Shown here one piece after another: positions 32,670-41,827 of a stretch of 41,827 nt of DNA. Source of the stretch: Ignavibacteriales bacterium CG18_big_fil_WC_8_21_14_2_50_31_20 (GTDB lineage Bacteria > Bacteroidota > Ignavibacteria > Ignavibacteriales > Melioribacteraceae); contig PCUD01000082.1 of NCBI GenBank assembly GCA_002786785.1, positions 8,855-50,681 of the forward strand, in the 5' to 3' direction. The notes under the pieces are model-generated. The model was not told where the DNA came from. It ran no database searches and worked only from the letters and a program-made list of their open reading frames with translations. Position 1 is the first letter of the stretch. Every line of letters starts with the position of its first letter. The translations under genes were made by a program, and so were the position numbers.

Positions 32670-33926
32670 TTAATCTCTACCAAATTCTGGAGCACCCTGA
32701 CGTTCCATATCTATTTTTAAAATATTTTGACCTGATGTTGGAGCAATAGATTTATCTGCAGGATATCTACTTCGAACAGCAAACAATTCAGTGCCAGTTC
32801 CCCATGAAAAACTAGTAATATATGACGTAATAAGTCCAGGATACCAAACACCAAAAGAGCCATCTGCATTAACAAACAAGAATTGATCAATTGGTTCAGA
32901 ATTTAATAATAAAGGAGTAGTTGCAACAAACATCTGTCCATTAGCAGCAAAAGTAAATGTGTTAGCAACTGACGCAAGCCCAATCATGGCAGAAAAATCA
33001 AAATACACTTCCTCAGCACCTAAACTATCGGCTGAAACAATTGGGAAACGGACAATTTTTTGTGATCCAGAAATACCAGAAATTGCATAAAGATAATCAT
33101 TAAAAACACGAACAGCAGAAATATCATTTGCATAATCAAATAATTTAAATGAATTGTCTGGTTTTGCGCCTACAATAAATCCGCCTTTTCCAGCAGCCCA
33201 AATATTATTATTCTTGTCAAAATCAAATGTGCTTAGTTTTAGGTTATTCTTGTTGGAATTTATTAATACAGCAGGTTTAACCCCAGCTTCAATTTTAAAT
33301 ATAGCTTTATTACCATAAACCCCAACCAGATAGCCATCTGAATGATATTTCAAATCAAAGAAAAATGTTTCGCCACCTTTAGGAGCAAATTCAGATAGAA
33401 CTCCTGCAGAAGATATTTGGTAAATACCTTTTCCAACAGCCCCATCAATATATGAGAAATAGACATTGCCCGCTATATCAACTGTAGCAGCATAAGGTTC
33501 TTGATTTGCTAAGAATGAATAATATTCAGTAACTGCAGAAGACAGTTTATAAACCACCGTATTACTAAATTTTTCAACTCCTACTTTCCCAATTTTTAGG
33601 TGTAAAGAATCGCCCAAAATTATTGGTGCTTTTACAACTAATTCGGTTGTAGAACCAGATAAAATTTGTGCTCTTTTAGAACTGAAATAAACTGAATTAT
33701 CTTCAAGAACTGAGGAAAAATTTTTACCAGAAATTGAAATTGTGGTAACTCCGGAATATCCGTTCTCTGGAGTTACACTAACTATTTCAGCTGCAACTCC
33801 TTTATCGCCAATACTATCATATAAACTTGGTGTAATGTCTGGACTACAACCAATACCAATAATTGAGATTGTGATAAATGCAAATAAAATTTTTGGTAAA
33901 ACCATTTTATTATTTTTCTTTTTCAT
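32670..33926 (-). CDS. TIG/IPT-domain putative lipoprotein with propeller-like repeats
   Basis: 418 aa, envelope protein. The N-terminal hydrophobic segment ends in IIGIGCSPD, so C27 is a probable, slightly non-standard lipidation site (Gly rather than Leu/Val at -3). An IPT/TIG immunoglobulin-like domain follows (about 47-127, VTPENGYSGVTTISISGKNF). The rest resembles NHL/SMP-30-like beta-propeller repeats (GNVYFSYIDG, NNIWAAGKGG, NGQMFVATTP). An alternative start is M8. It is the last gene of the block and probably a surface or periplasmic binding component for the upstream receptor; ligand unknown. Confidence 0.78.
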   Translation of the reverse strand: MKKKNNKMVLPKILFAFITISIIGIGCSPDITPSLYDSIGDKGVAAEIVSVTPENGYSGVTTISISGKNFSSVLEDNSVYFSSKRAQILSGSTTELVVKAPIILGDSLHLKIGKVGVEKFSNTVVYKLSSAVTEYYSFLANQEPYAATVDIAGNVYFSYIDGAVGKGIYQISSAGVLSEFAPKGGETFFFDLKYHSDGYLVGVYGNKAIFKIEAGVKPAVLINSNKNNLKLSTFDFDKNNNIWAAGKGGFIVGAKPDNSFKLFDYANDISAVRVFNDYLYAISGISGSQKIVRFPIVSADSLGAEEVYFDFSAMIGLASVANTFTFAANGQMFVATTPLLLNSEPIDQFLFVNADGSFGVWYPGLITSYITSFSWGTGTELFAVRSRYPADKSIAPTSGQNILKIDMERQGAPEFGRD

Positions 33927-34010
33927 TTGATTAATCCTATGTTTTTCCTCCGCTATTAACGGATGGAACTTAAAATAGAAATTTATTTTATTAATAATTT
34001 TTTAACCACT

Positions 34011-35015
34011 TTAGAACGACATTTTAACAGCAATTTTATGAATATCCTTAAAATATTCTGCTGGTGAATATGAGTAATCAAATCCAAATTTCATATCACC
34101 TTCTTTAACAACAAGACCTGCACCATAACTAAAATTAGCAATATCTGAGTTGGTGATATACCCACCTCTAATTGAAAATGTATTAAAGAATGTATACTCA
34201 CCACCAAGTCGCAATAATTCAACGTTATCACGAGGGTGTTCTGCATCAACAGCAAAAATGAAAGAATGTTTATTTGCTGCCACATCCAAGATATCGAGTA
34301 AATTCATTGATAAACCAAGACTAAAAGTTAGTGGTAATTGAAAATTTTCTTCAAAATATGCTATTTCTTTAGAAAAATTTCTTATTGCCATTCCAATATT
34401 TAAACTTTTATAACCAGTTTTATATAAAACTCCAAAGTCAAATGCGAATACATCTAAATCAATCTTTGCTGTTTTTTTGTCATCATAAGTACCACCAACT
34501 ATGTGACCGTCACCAAAATTTTGATAAACATATCGAACATCACCACCAACCGAAAACTTTTCTGATAAAGCGCGAGCATAACTAAAACCGATAGCTAATG
34601 CAGAAGGTTTATAAATACCAACATCAAGCGAGCCACCATCAGCACCAATTATGGTTCGGTTAAATGCTCCATAATCAACATTTTCAAATGTCAAACCAAA
34701 CACTCCATATAACCCATTAGAAGGGGCATAAGTTAAAGCAGCATGAATATAATTAATGTCTGCAATCCAGATAGTGTTTGTAAGACTTAAATCAAATATT
34801 GATGATTGACGGGCAACACTTGCCGGGTTATAAAATAAGGAAGCAGAATTACCTTCAACAGAAGTAACAGCACCACCCATTGCAGCGCTGCGAGCATCTC
34901 CATCAACACTTAAAAATTTCATTCCACTTTGAGCTAATTTATCTTGTGAAAAATTATTTTGCACAGTAAAAAGCAGAAGTATAATAGAGAATATAATTTT
35001 AATTTTGTTATTCAT
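34011..35015 (-). CDS. PorV/PorQ-like outer-membrane beta-barrel protein
   Basis: 334 aa. Signal peptide about 1-24 (KIIFSIILLLFTVQNNFSQ), then FLSVDGDARSAAMGGAVTSV and SASLFYNPAS (about 34-67), the hallmark start of PorV/PorQ and UPF0164-type barrels. Alternating hydrophobic strands continue to the final Phe (HKIAVKMSF), typical of an outer-membrane barrel. PorV works as a shuttle or attachment factor in type IX secretion. Several paralogues exist in this bacterial group, each often beside a particular cargo, so this is likely a cargo-specific copy rather than the core PorV. It lies 20 bases after the T9SS cargo gene. Confidence 0.86.
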   Translation of the reverse strand: MNNKIKIIFSIILLLFTVQNNFSQDKLAQSGMKFLSVDGDARSAAMGGAVTSVEGNSASLFYNPASVARQSSIFDLSLTNTIWIADINYIHAALTYAPSNGLYGVFGLTFENVDYGAFNRTIIGADGGSLDVGIYKPSALAIGFSYARALSEKFSVGGDVRYVYQNFGDGHIVGGTYDDKKTAKIDLDVFAFDFGVLYKTGYKSLNIGMAIRNFSKEIAYFEENFQLPLTFSLGLSMNLLDILDVAANKHSFIFAVDAEHPRDNVELLRLGGEYTFFNTFSIRGGYITNSDIANFSYGAGLVVKEGDMKFGFDYSYSPAEYFKDIHKIAVKMSF

Positions 35016-35035
35016 TTAAGTACCTATTATAATTT

Positions 35036-37165
35036 TTATCGAATTATCGAAAATTTAACAATTTCTTTGTCACCTGTAATATCATCGGTAACTAAAGCTA
35101 TGTATACTCCACTAACTACTAATTGATTCGAAGATGTTCTCAAATCCCAATCGTCAGAACCACTTCCATCTGTATGTTTAATAGTTCTAATTAATTCACC
35201 AATTTCAGTAAAAATACGAATTGTACACATACCAGATAAATTATCAAACGACACTTTATTTCGCTCAACAGATCCACCTTGAAACAACCAATTATCTGAA
35301 GCCGAAATAATATATGGATTAGGATAAACTCTTACTTTGTTAGTAATATTAGCCGCACCTTTACTTCGTTTAAACGCTGAAACATAAGATTGAGAATATG
35401 CTCTGCTACTTTTAAGTGTATGAGCAGGAATATTTAGTGCAGGAAGTGCGGGTGAAGCATTGCCAACAGAAACAATATAATAATAATAAGCAGCATCTTG
35501 ATTTTGAGTAGAATCCTGATACTCGGTTTCAGTAGCACTTAGTTCTGCTATCTTTTCAAATTTGGAGAAAAAGGCATTACTTGCATAACCATCAACAGGA
35601 TTAACAGTATTTCGATAAATCTCAAAACCTTTAATTTCTGGACCATCGGTATTTGCGGTCCAACTTAAATCAATTCTACCACCGCGTGAATCGACATTAA
35701 AAGTCTTAGGTGGATATGGACCTTGTGGAACATTCCATCCATTTTTAAAAGCATCCATTGCTCTTTCAAAAGTAACTTTTAAAGAATCCTGTCCACCAAG
35801 AACAGCTATATTTTTATCAGCAACACTAATAGCGCCGCTTTTAAATAACTTACCTATTCTTATTGCTTCATCTCTACTTAATCCAGAAGAACCTTCAACA
35901 ATTATGAGTTTAACACTATCACCATAAGCAACCTGATATGGTCCATATCCATTTACATAAGAATAACCAGCCCCATTTATGGATTTATCGCCACCAACTG
36001 TTTTTTGATTTACATAGTCACCACCGGTAATCCAATCAGCATGACTTTGTGCAGGATGACCTTTAGTCATTATATTATATCTTGCTTGCATCTGAGAAGC
36101 ATTATAAGTATCTGATGCATATTGCAATTCGCCATCAGATGATTCGTAACCAGTTGTTGAAGGTTGGTTTGTATCGTCTGTTAACGGGTCAGTTCCGCTT
36201 TGTGCAAATAGCGTTAGTTGACCAGAAAATTGAGCAGCACCAAGTCGTCCAACTGTATCAGCGGCATTTATTCTTGCCCCAAATCCACCATCTGGATACC
36301 AAATTGGACCGCCAATAGAATTATAAGCAGAAAATTTATCCCAATATCCATGCCATGCGTATGAATATCTGAGGTCTTCATTATTTCCAGCAGGATAAGG
36401 ACCTACTTCGTTATTCATTGTATTTGCACCCCAAGAAGTTGGGTCGCCAAAAAGAATTCTTGTTTCTCTATTAAAGCCGTGTCGTTTTTGATAATAGAAA
36501 TAAACATCTTCTAAATCTCCGCTTGTTCTTTCAATTTCATCGTCACCATCAATATTTCCAGTATTAATGAAAGTATATTCAATAACATGAAAGTTGTCAT
36601 AGTAAGGATTACTGAACTGATAAATTTTCCTTTTCATTGACATGCCAAGTTCGGTATTTACATAATTGTAAATCATTTGGTCATAAGGCAAATTTGGGTC
36701 AATTTCATCAATGCTAACTTGTTGACCTGGATAATTTGAAAGAGCTCCATCAACTCTAACTTCTGTTGGCTGATATTTTGCATAATGTTTAAATTCAATA
36801 GGAAAGAATTCGTTTGTGCCACCAGTTTGAGGTCTTGGTCCACAGTGAACAACTTTAAAATCAAATTTTGTATTATTTGCGTTTGGATCTGTATAGTTGC
36901 GGCAACCAATCCATAAACCTTTTGCGGCTTGCATATCTTGATTTGGATAATAAGCAGGCCATTGCCATCCAAATAACTGACCAGTAGCAGCCGGATGATC
37001 AATTTCTCTTTCACCGCCAATACTAGAATACCAATTGTGGAAAGAGCCAACATTTAGCCATTTTTCAATTTTTCCAATACTGGATTGAGCATTATTTTCA
37101 CCTATTGGTAAAGCAAAAAGCATCAAAAGCAGAATAGAAAATATTTTATAAAAATCTTTTTTCAT
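35036..37165 (-). CDS. Large exported protein with FnIII-like and T9SS C-terminal domains
   Basis: 709 aa from the chosen start. The signal peptide is MKKDFYKIFSILLLMLFALP then IGENNAQ. Upstream ATGs at 37186 and 37195 give poorer signal peptides. The long central region (about 30-480) matches no family I can name; it is rich in Tyr, Trp, Asn and Gly. A fibronectin-III-like segment (about 490-590, VDSRGGRIDLSWTANTDGPE) follows. The C-terminus (VRVYPNPYIIS, CTIRIFTEIGELIRTI, VSGVYIALV) is a T9SS sorting domain of the PNPY variety. It sits between the TonB receptor and the PorV-like gene, so it is probably the secreted or surface partner of that receptor. Confidence 0.8.
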   Translation of the reverse strand: MKKDFYKIFSILLLMLFALPIGENNAQSSIGKIEKWLNVGSFHNWYSSIGGEREIDHPAATGQLFGWQWPAYYPNQDMQAAKGLWIGCRNYTDPNANNTKFDFKVVHCGPRPQTGGTNEFFPIEFKHYAKYQPTEVRVDGALSNYPGQQVSIDEIDPNLPYDQMIYNYVNTELGMSMKRKIYQFSNPYYDNFHVIEYTFINTGNIDGDDEIERTSGDLEDVYFYYQKRHGFNRETRILFGDPTSWGANTMNNEVGPYPAGNNEDLRYSYAWHGYWDKFSAYNSIGGPIWYPDGGFGARINAADTVGRLGAAQFSGQLTLFAQSGTDPLTDDTNQPSTTGYESSDGELQYASDTYNASQMQARYNIMTKGHPAQSHADWITGGDYVNQKTVGGDKSINGAGYSYVNGYGPYQVAYGDSVKLIIVEGSSGLSRDEAIRIGKLFKSGAISVADKNIAVLGGQDSLKVTFERAMDAFKNGWNVPQGPYPPKTFNVDSRGGRIDLSWTANTDGPEIKGFEIYRNTVNPVDGYASNAFFSKFEKIAELSATETEYQDSTQNQDAAYYYYIVSVGNASPALPALNIPAHTLKSSRAYSQSYVSAFKRSKGAANITNKVRVYPNPYIISASDNWLFQGGSVERNKVSFDNLSGMCTIRIFTEIGELIRTIKHTDGSGSDDWDLRTSSNQLVVSGVYIALVTDDITGDKEIVKFSIIR

Positions 37166-37200
37166 AATTGTACCTAATAATTTCATGATTTTCAAATTCC

Positions 37201-37284
37201 CATGTCATTACAAAGGAGTGAATGCGACTTACTAAATCTAATACAGAATACTTCATTCCATAAAACATGATTGGTAATGACATG
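37201..37284 (-). repeat. Perfect 11-bp inverted repeat between the TonB receptor and T9SS cargo genes
   Basis: CATGTCATTAC (37201-37211) and GTAATGACATG (37274-37284) are perfectly complementary across 62 bases, inside a 164-base gap. A nested pair GAATG/CATTC lies within the spacer. No target-site duplication is visible. On the transcript this is a stable stem and could be an mRNA processing or attenuation element setting the ratio of receptor to cargo. Confidence 0.55.
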
Positions 37285-37329
37285 CTTAAATATTGCAATT
37301 ATCTTTTTATTTACTAAAAACATTTTCAT

Positions 37330-40300
37330 TTATAATGTAATATTAAATTTTAATCCAAAGAATATATCACGAGGATTCAAGAAAGTGAAAAATCCCAAGT
37401 TTGGCATATCGATGTACGCTTTATCCTCAAGAATTTTATGAATTTTCTTTTCATCACTTCTTTCCCATCCAGTGGTGGAATAATATTCATAATATCTTCT
37501 ACTTTCAGAATCGTAATAAATTAAATTCTCTATAGGATTTTCAATACTGTTAATATTTGAAACCGCTTCAATTGGTGTATAGTCAACACCAGCTCTTCTG
37601 TAATCACCAGGTTTATCGTTTCCAGGAATGTTATAATATCTTTGATCATCATAAGTAACAATGTCCTCATCAAAATGAAGAGACTTCATGTAATTATCAT
37701 AATCAAAATTACTGCGTGAGAATCCCGTTGAGGAAAGTACTTTAACATTAAAAACATTATTCAACTGAACATAAAATTGAAGATCAAATGAACCAAAATC
37801 AAATCCTTTAGAAATACGTAAATCTGTATTATAATAGTCTAACCATTGTAAATTATTTGTAGTTTTTGCACTTAATCCTGCTTCACCTGACCAAGAAGTA
37901 TAACTACCCGCCTTCCAAACAGAAAGAATATTAAGTCTCCAGCCACTTATAAAAGAACCATATCCTTCTGGTGTAAAAATGTCTATATTAGCTCTTGCAA
38001 TTGGACGAGGCATTGGTTTATCTTGTTTGAACCAAGTTTGACCATCAGTATTTATGTATTCTGTTTGTGCTGCAGGAGATTCGTAATATTTACCCCAACC
38101 AAATTTACCAAGTGAAGTAACCATATAGTTATAGTTTATAAACCCGGTAATCCAATCACCACGATTTTTGCTTAGTTGGATTTCAAAACCTCTAATATCT
38201 CTATATTGAATAGGTTCAGTTTTATAATAATTAACAGCGGGATTAGAACCAATATATTGAATATCTCGAGATTCATTAGTAATATCTTTATAGTAACCAG
38301 TAATTCTTAACAAATATTCATCAAATAAATTATGTTCATATCCAACCTCATAAGTAATTGTTTTTTCCAATTTAGAATATGGATTAGCAAATGATAGAAT
38401 TCTACCATTTGTATCTTCAGTAATTAGATATAGATTATTTGGTGTAGGTAATGTTTGATAATGACCATAATTTAGAAATAATTTGCTATTAACAGTTATG
38501 GGGAATGCAATTCCGATACGAGGCATAAATGTTAATTGTGATGAAATTCTTTCTTTTGCTAACAAATTATCTCTGTTTGCTGCATTTGCAGCAGTTAACG
38601 CTGGGTCATAAGTTGTGTATTGATACCAATCACTATTTGGATCGGAGTATTCAACACGAACACCAAGTGTAGCAACCATAGCTTCAAACTCAAGTTTATC
38701 TTGTACATACCCCGCTATAAGAAAAGGTTTTGTATCCCATTTGTATTGTCTATTATTCGTACTGTATAATTCTGATACTAATCCATAATTAGTGTTATAT
38801 GAACTTAACCTAAATAAAAATCCAGCTTTTACATTATTATATCTGTCTAGCTGACTTACATAATCAAATTTCAAATTATATAATGATATTTTACTTGAAT
38901 CACGCCCTTGACTATAAACAGAACCCATTAAAATATTAGCGCCATTCCAAACATTTGATGCCCCTTGATAGTATCCAAAAGGAGCTTCATCTACATAATA
39001 TGAATTTCCAAATAAATATTTTTGAGTTAAGTCCCTATTTCTACCAGGATTTGAATCATACTTAGAATTAAAATTACTAAATATAACTTCATAAAAAGTT
39101 TTTGAACTTACGGCATGTGTAAATTTTGCAGCTATACTTGAGCGTGTAACTTCTGTAGGAGTAAAATATGCATCTGAGAACAAAACTGCATTTGTATAAT
39201 TACCATAATCTACTCTATCAGCTAAACCCCAGTCTGATTGAAATATACCAGTTGTTCCGCTAGTACTTGTAGAAGTTCCATTTTGTTTTCCAAAGTGACC
39301 TTCAACCATTAATTTCATTCCCTTAGCAACATCCGAAGTCAATTTTAATGATACATTATAATCATTATAATCAGGTGTTGAAAGTGGAATTAATAGCATA
39401 GTTCTATTTTGTTTATAGCTTGCAAGAAACCGAAGTCCACCAAGATTTTCACTAACAAAAGGGATAGGTCCACCAACTGATAAATCTATATCATAATCAG
39501 GGTCTTCAATATCAAAAGTTTTTCTATACTGCCATAAAAATAATCTTTGAGCAGCTTCTGGTGTTAAATCATCGTTTGGATCATCATTTTGAAGTGTTCC
39601 TTCAGAAAAAGCATTCCAACCCTGGAACTCTGGGTATTGACGTTTTTGATATTCAGTCCATGCACCATTATTTGTCCCAGTCCAAGCAACAGCATCATCA
39701 ATATAAGGTCTAACAAAATATGAATTAGGATCGTTTACCGAGGAGCCAAGAAACTTATTAGCTGCTGGTCGATACTGCCCTAGAAAGCTAACAGTATATT
39801 TGTATTTGTCACCTTCTTTAGTAACGACTTCAATTAAGCCTGAACGCACATCACCAACATCAGCAGTAAAACCACCAGATTGAACACGAATTTGTTGAAC
39901 AGAAGTCATACTTAAATTATTATAAGAAGAATTATCACGACCATCTCTCATAGATATACCATCTACTTCATAGACAACTTCATCACCAGAGCCACCACGA
40001 ATTGTGCCTCCTTCAACTCCAGCTTGGAGACCAACAACACTTGCAACACTAACAACTGGCAAGTTATTGATTTCATCTGCATTTAAGTTAGCGCCACTTG
40101 AAGCAACATCTCTTTGTACCACTGGTGTAGTGGCAACTACAACAACAACATCAGTTTGAATTGATTGGTCACTTAATATAAAATTGGCTTGACTTGTTTG
40201 ACCAATATTTACACGTAAGTTAGTTATTGTTTGTGGAGCAAAGCCAATATACGTAGCCTTTAAATTATAAGTACCAGGAGGAACATTTAGGATAACATAA

Positions 40301-40476
40301 AAACCATCCACATCTGTGGCTGCACCTAAAGTGGTTCCCTCAACAATAATATTAACACCAATTAGGGGTTCACCAGTTGTGGCATCTGAAATAGTTCCAG
40401 ATATTTTCCCCGATTGAGCAAAAATTATTGAGTTGGTAAGTAATAAAATGAAAGCAAATAGTAGAAATTTTTTCAT
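37330..40476 (-). CDS. TonB-dependent outer-membrane receptor with carboxypeptidase-like N-terminal domain
   Basis: 1048 aa. Signal peptide about 1-20 (FLLFAFILLLTNSIIFAQ). The CarboxypepD_reg-like domain (about 22-105) shows GTISDATTGEPLIGVNI and GTTLGAATDVDGFY. A plug domain follows (about 110-235, NNLPVVSVASVVGLQAGVEG and YEVDGISMRDGRD), then a large beta-barrel rich in Tyr/Asn strands to the C-terminus FFGLKFNITL. The layout is SusC/OmpA-like transporter or surface machinery energised by TonB. A typical SusD lipoprotein is absent; neighbours are T9SS cargo instead, so import of a specific substrate or cargo handling are both possible. GAGGAAAT precedes the ATG on the minus strand. Confidence 0.9.
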   Translation of the reverse strand: MKKFLLFAFILLLTNSIIFAQSGKISGTISDATTGEPLIGVNIIVEGTTLGAATDVDGFYVILNVPPGTYNLKATYIGFAPQTITNLRVNIGQTSQANFILSDQSIQTDVVVVVATTPVVQRDVASSGANLNADEINNLPVVSVASVVGLQAGVEGGTIRGGSGDEVVYEVDGISMRDGRDNSSYNNLSMTSVQQIRVQSGGFTADVGDVRSGLIEVVTKEGDKYKYTVSFLGQYRPAANKFLGSSVNDPNSYFVRPYIDDAVAWTGTNNGAWTEYQKRQYPEFQGWNAFSEGTLQNDDPNDDLTPEAAQRLFLWQYRKTFDIEDPDYDIDLSVGGPIPFVSENLGGLRFLASYKQNRTMLLIPLSTPDYNDYNVSLKLTSDVAKGMKLMVEGHFGKQNGTSTSTSGTTGIFQSDWGLADRVDYGNYTNAVLFSDAYFTPTEVTRSSIAAKFTHAVSSKTFYEVIFSNFNSKYDSNPGRNRDLTQKYLFGNSYYVDEAPFGYYQGASNVWNGANILMGSVYSQGRDSSKISLYNLKFDYVSQLDRYNNVKAGFLFRLSSYNTNYGLVSELYSTNNRQYKWDTKPFLIAGYVQDKLEFEAMVATLGVRVEYSDPNSDWYQYTTYDPALTAANAANRDNLLAKERISSQLTFMPRIGIAFPITVNSKLFLNYGHYQTLPTPNNLYLITEDTNGRILSFANPYSKLEKTITYEVGYEHNLFDEYLLRITGYYKDITNESRDIQYIGSNPAVNYYKTEPIQYRDIRGFEIQLSKNRGDWITGFINYNYMVTSLGKFGWGKYYESPAAQTEYINTDGQTWFKQDKPMPRPIARANIDIFTPEGYGSFISGWRLNILSVWKAGSYTSWSGEAGLSAKTTNNLQWLDYYNTDLRISKGFDFGSFDLQFYVQLNNVFNVKVLSSTGFSRSNFDYDNYMKSLHFDEDIVTYDDQRYYNIPGNDKPGDYRRAGVDYTPIEAVSNINSIENPIENLIYYDSESRRYYEYYSTTGWERSDEKKIHKILEDKAYIDMPNLGFFTFLNPRDIFFGLKFNITL

Positions 40477-40555
40477 GTAATTTCCTCTACGTTAACAGTT
40501 ATTATTAATTATTAGTATTGTTATTATTATAAAAATATAAAAAAAAGATTAGTAA

Positions 40556-41827
40556 TTATTTTATTAATAACATTTTTTTTATATAAATAAAATTCTTTGA
40601 TTCTAAACGATATAAATACAGTCCACTAGTTAATCTTTTATTAACAGAATTTGCATCAAATTGAATTTTATAAACACCTGCTTCTAAATAATCTGAAACT
40701 AAGACAGCAATTTCTTGTCCAATTATATTGTAAACAGTAAGTTTAGTCATACCCGGTTCAGGTAAAGCAAAAGAAATTGTTGTTGAAGGATTAAACGGGT
40801 TTGGATAATTTTGCTCCAAAGAATATTCAACTGGTAAGCTTAATTCAGCTTCTTCAACAGCAAGAATAGTATCAGCTGCAGTTTTAAATTGAAATATTCC
40901 GGTCCATTCACTTTCACCAACATCATTTTTTGCCATTACACGCCATGAGTAAAAAGTATTTACTTTTAAATTATTATAATATAAAGTAGTATCAGCAACG
41001 GTTGAATCAACTACCAATTTATTAACATCTAAACTTAATCCGGCAGATAACTGAAATTTGTATTCACTTGCTAAATTTGATTTGGTCCATTTAAATATTG
41101 GATCAATTTCCTTGTTAATTTCTTGATATGCGGGATAAATTAAACTTGGCATAATTGGAAAGCCTGTGTAAAATCTATAAGCAGGTGAAAAACTGCTACT
41201 TCCACCATTGTTGTTTGCTCTAACTCTCCAATAATAATTTGTAGCACCTTCAAACCCAGAAAATGAAATTGTTGTATCAACTACATTCTCAGCTTCAAAA
41301 ACTCTAGAAGAAAAAGATTCAACTTTAGATACTTGAATTTTATAGTTGTCACTATATTCTACTTTATTCCAAATAAATGTAATAGTTTCACCAAGGGTAT
41401 TTAAGTCATTAACTGGTGAAAGTAATGTTGGAATTTCTGGAATAATTACTAAAGTTTTTAGCTGAAATAATTTTGACCACAGACTTGTGCCAAATTCATT
41501 AACAGCATTTACTCGCCAAGCATAAAATGTTCCAGGTTTTAAATTGAACATTTGAACAGAAGTATCTGTTAATACAGTATCTAAGACCATAGATTCCCTC
41601 ACAATTCCAAGTCCTTCAGAAATTTGAATATTATAAGAAGAAACTATTGGATTACTATTCCAAATAAAAACTGGATTTAAATTAACATTAAGTTCTTGGA
41701 ATAGAGGCGAAATTAAATTTGGAGCAGAAGGATAACCAGTTATAAAATTATAACTTGATGCGTAATTACCATCCCCGGCAAGGTTAACTGCTTTCACAGT
41801 CCAAAAATATTCAGTTTCACCAGATAA
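40556..41827 (-). CDS. FnIII-repeat surface protein with T9SS C-terminal signal, 5' end outside the window
   Basis: Partial gene: the frame is open to the right edge of the window (41827). An in-frame GTG at 41797 lies inside an FnIII strand (TEYFWTVKAVN) and is not a real start. The visible part, 423 codons, has about three fibronectin-III-like repeats of about 105-110 residues, marked by FIWN(S/K), FKWTKS and (A/S)WRV or YYWRVRA. A T9SS sorting domain follows (EQNYPNPFNPSTTISF, VYNIIGQEIAVLV, SGLYLYRL). The full protein is probably much longer and cell-surface or secreted. It lies 79 bases upstream of the TonB receptor gene. Confidence 0.85.
   Translation of the reverse strand, partial: LSGETEYFWTVKAVNLAGDGNYASSYNFITGYPSAPNLISPLFQELNVNLNPVFIWNSNPIVSSYNIQISEGLGIVRESMVLDTVLTDTSVQMFNLKPGTFYAWRVNAVNEFGTSLWSKLFQLKTLVIIPEIPTLLSPVNDLNTLGETITFIWNKVEYSDNYKIQVSKVESFSSRVFEAENVVDTTISFSGFEGATNYYWRVRANNNGGSSSFSPAYRFYTGFPIMPSLIYPAYQEINKEIDPIFKWTKSNLASEYKFQLSAGLSLDVNKLVVDSTVADTTLYYNNLKVNTFYSWRVMAKNDVGESEWTGIFQFKTAADTILAVEEAELSLPVEYSLEQNYPNPFNPSTTISFALPEPGMTKLTVYNIIGQEIAVLVSDYLEAGVYKIQFDANSVNKRLTSGLYLYRLESKNFIYIKKMLLIK

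Noticed and set aside
36673-37053. Minus-strand frame of 126 codons inside the T9SS cargo gene
   Set aside because: Lies in another frame of the same strand within a long secreted-protein gene; low-complexity Leu/Gln-rich translation typical of a shadow frame.
37201-37284. Miniature transposable element
   Set aside because: The inverted repeat would fit as terminal repeats, but no flanking target duplication is visible and no second copy was noticed in the window.
37192-37329. 45-codon minus-strand frame starting directly after the TonB receptor stop (MKMFLVNKKIIAIF...)
   Set aside because: It contains the whole inverted repeat, has no own ribosome binding site and no recognisable pattern; a frame of this size arises easily by chance. 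Kept only as a note.

Overview
The window is AT-rich (low GC by eye) and carries the genes expected of an anaerobic or facultative member of the Ignavibacteria / Bacteroidota side of the FCB group. The main evidence is the repeated C-terminal secretion signal of the type NFPNPFNPSTTI on large exported proteins (type IX secretion, T9SS). A PorV/PorQ-like outer-membrane protein, a large TonB-dependent receptor with a carboxypeptidase-like N-terminal domain, and one Bacteroidota-style promoter (TTTG, 20 bases, TAnnTTTG) agree with this. The taxonomic call is inference from protein style; no marker gene was compared. No rRNA, tRNA, CRISPR, transposase or phage gene was seen, so this looks like a chromosomal segment. 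No gene-free stretch is longer than about 240 bases.

Layout. 35-5607 (minus strand): carbamate kinase, a GTPase-like relative of cyclic 2,3-diphosphoglycerate synthetase, glmS, and DNA polymerase IV. 5847-13688 (plus): flotillin floA, a membrane-anchored unknown and a UvrD-type helicase, all nearly touching; then a family 2 glycosyltransferase and a complete nucleoside uptake and salvage set (cdd, tdk, nupC, punA). 13828-18995 (plus): corA with an unusual structured leader containing a 14-codon upstream ORF, a class D beta-lactamase, an SGNH hydrolase, gatB, and an ECF sigma factor overlapping a small zinc-motif (ZAS-type) protein.

19127-22809 (plus): an operon with a DUF134 regulator, a Gly/Cys-rich small protein, two NifX-like proteins (one with a His-rich tail) and two adjacent MinD/Mrp-type ATPases, each carrying two [4Fe-4S] motifs. 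This resembles the ORP (orange protein, Mo-Cu cluster) gene sets of anaerobes and is the best candidate here for a metal-cofactor or redox-linked system. A small unknown and a strong terminator close the block.

22882-32513: a three-part lipid enzyme (acyl ligase, acyl carrier domain, PlsC acyltransferase) on minus, then on plus an exported phosphodiester-glycosidase-like T9SS cargo and a membrane SGNH/TPR protein. The latter converges tail-to-tail with a minus-strand carbamoyltransferase / SxtJ / DUF5989 trio, matching sxtI-sxtJ-sxtK-like sets and suggesting O-carbamoylation of a surface or secreted product. 32590-41827 (minus): a surface block of five genes in one direction (FnIII/T9SS protein cut by the window edge, TonB-dependent receptor, T9SS cargo, PorV/PorQ-like protein, TIG-domain lipoprotein) ending at a clear terminator.

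I moved several gene starts inward or to rare codons where the ribosome binding site or family N-terminus argued for it; each case is stated in its entry.
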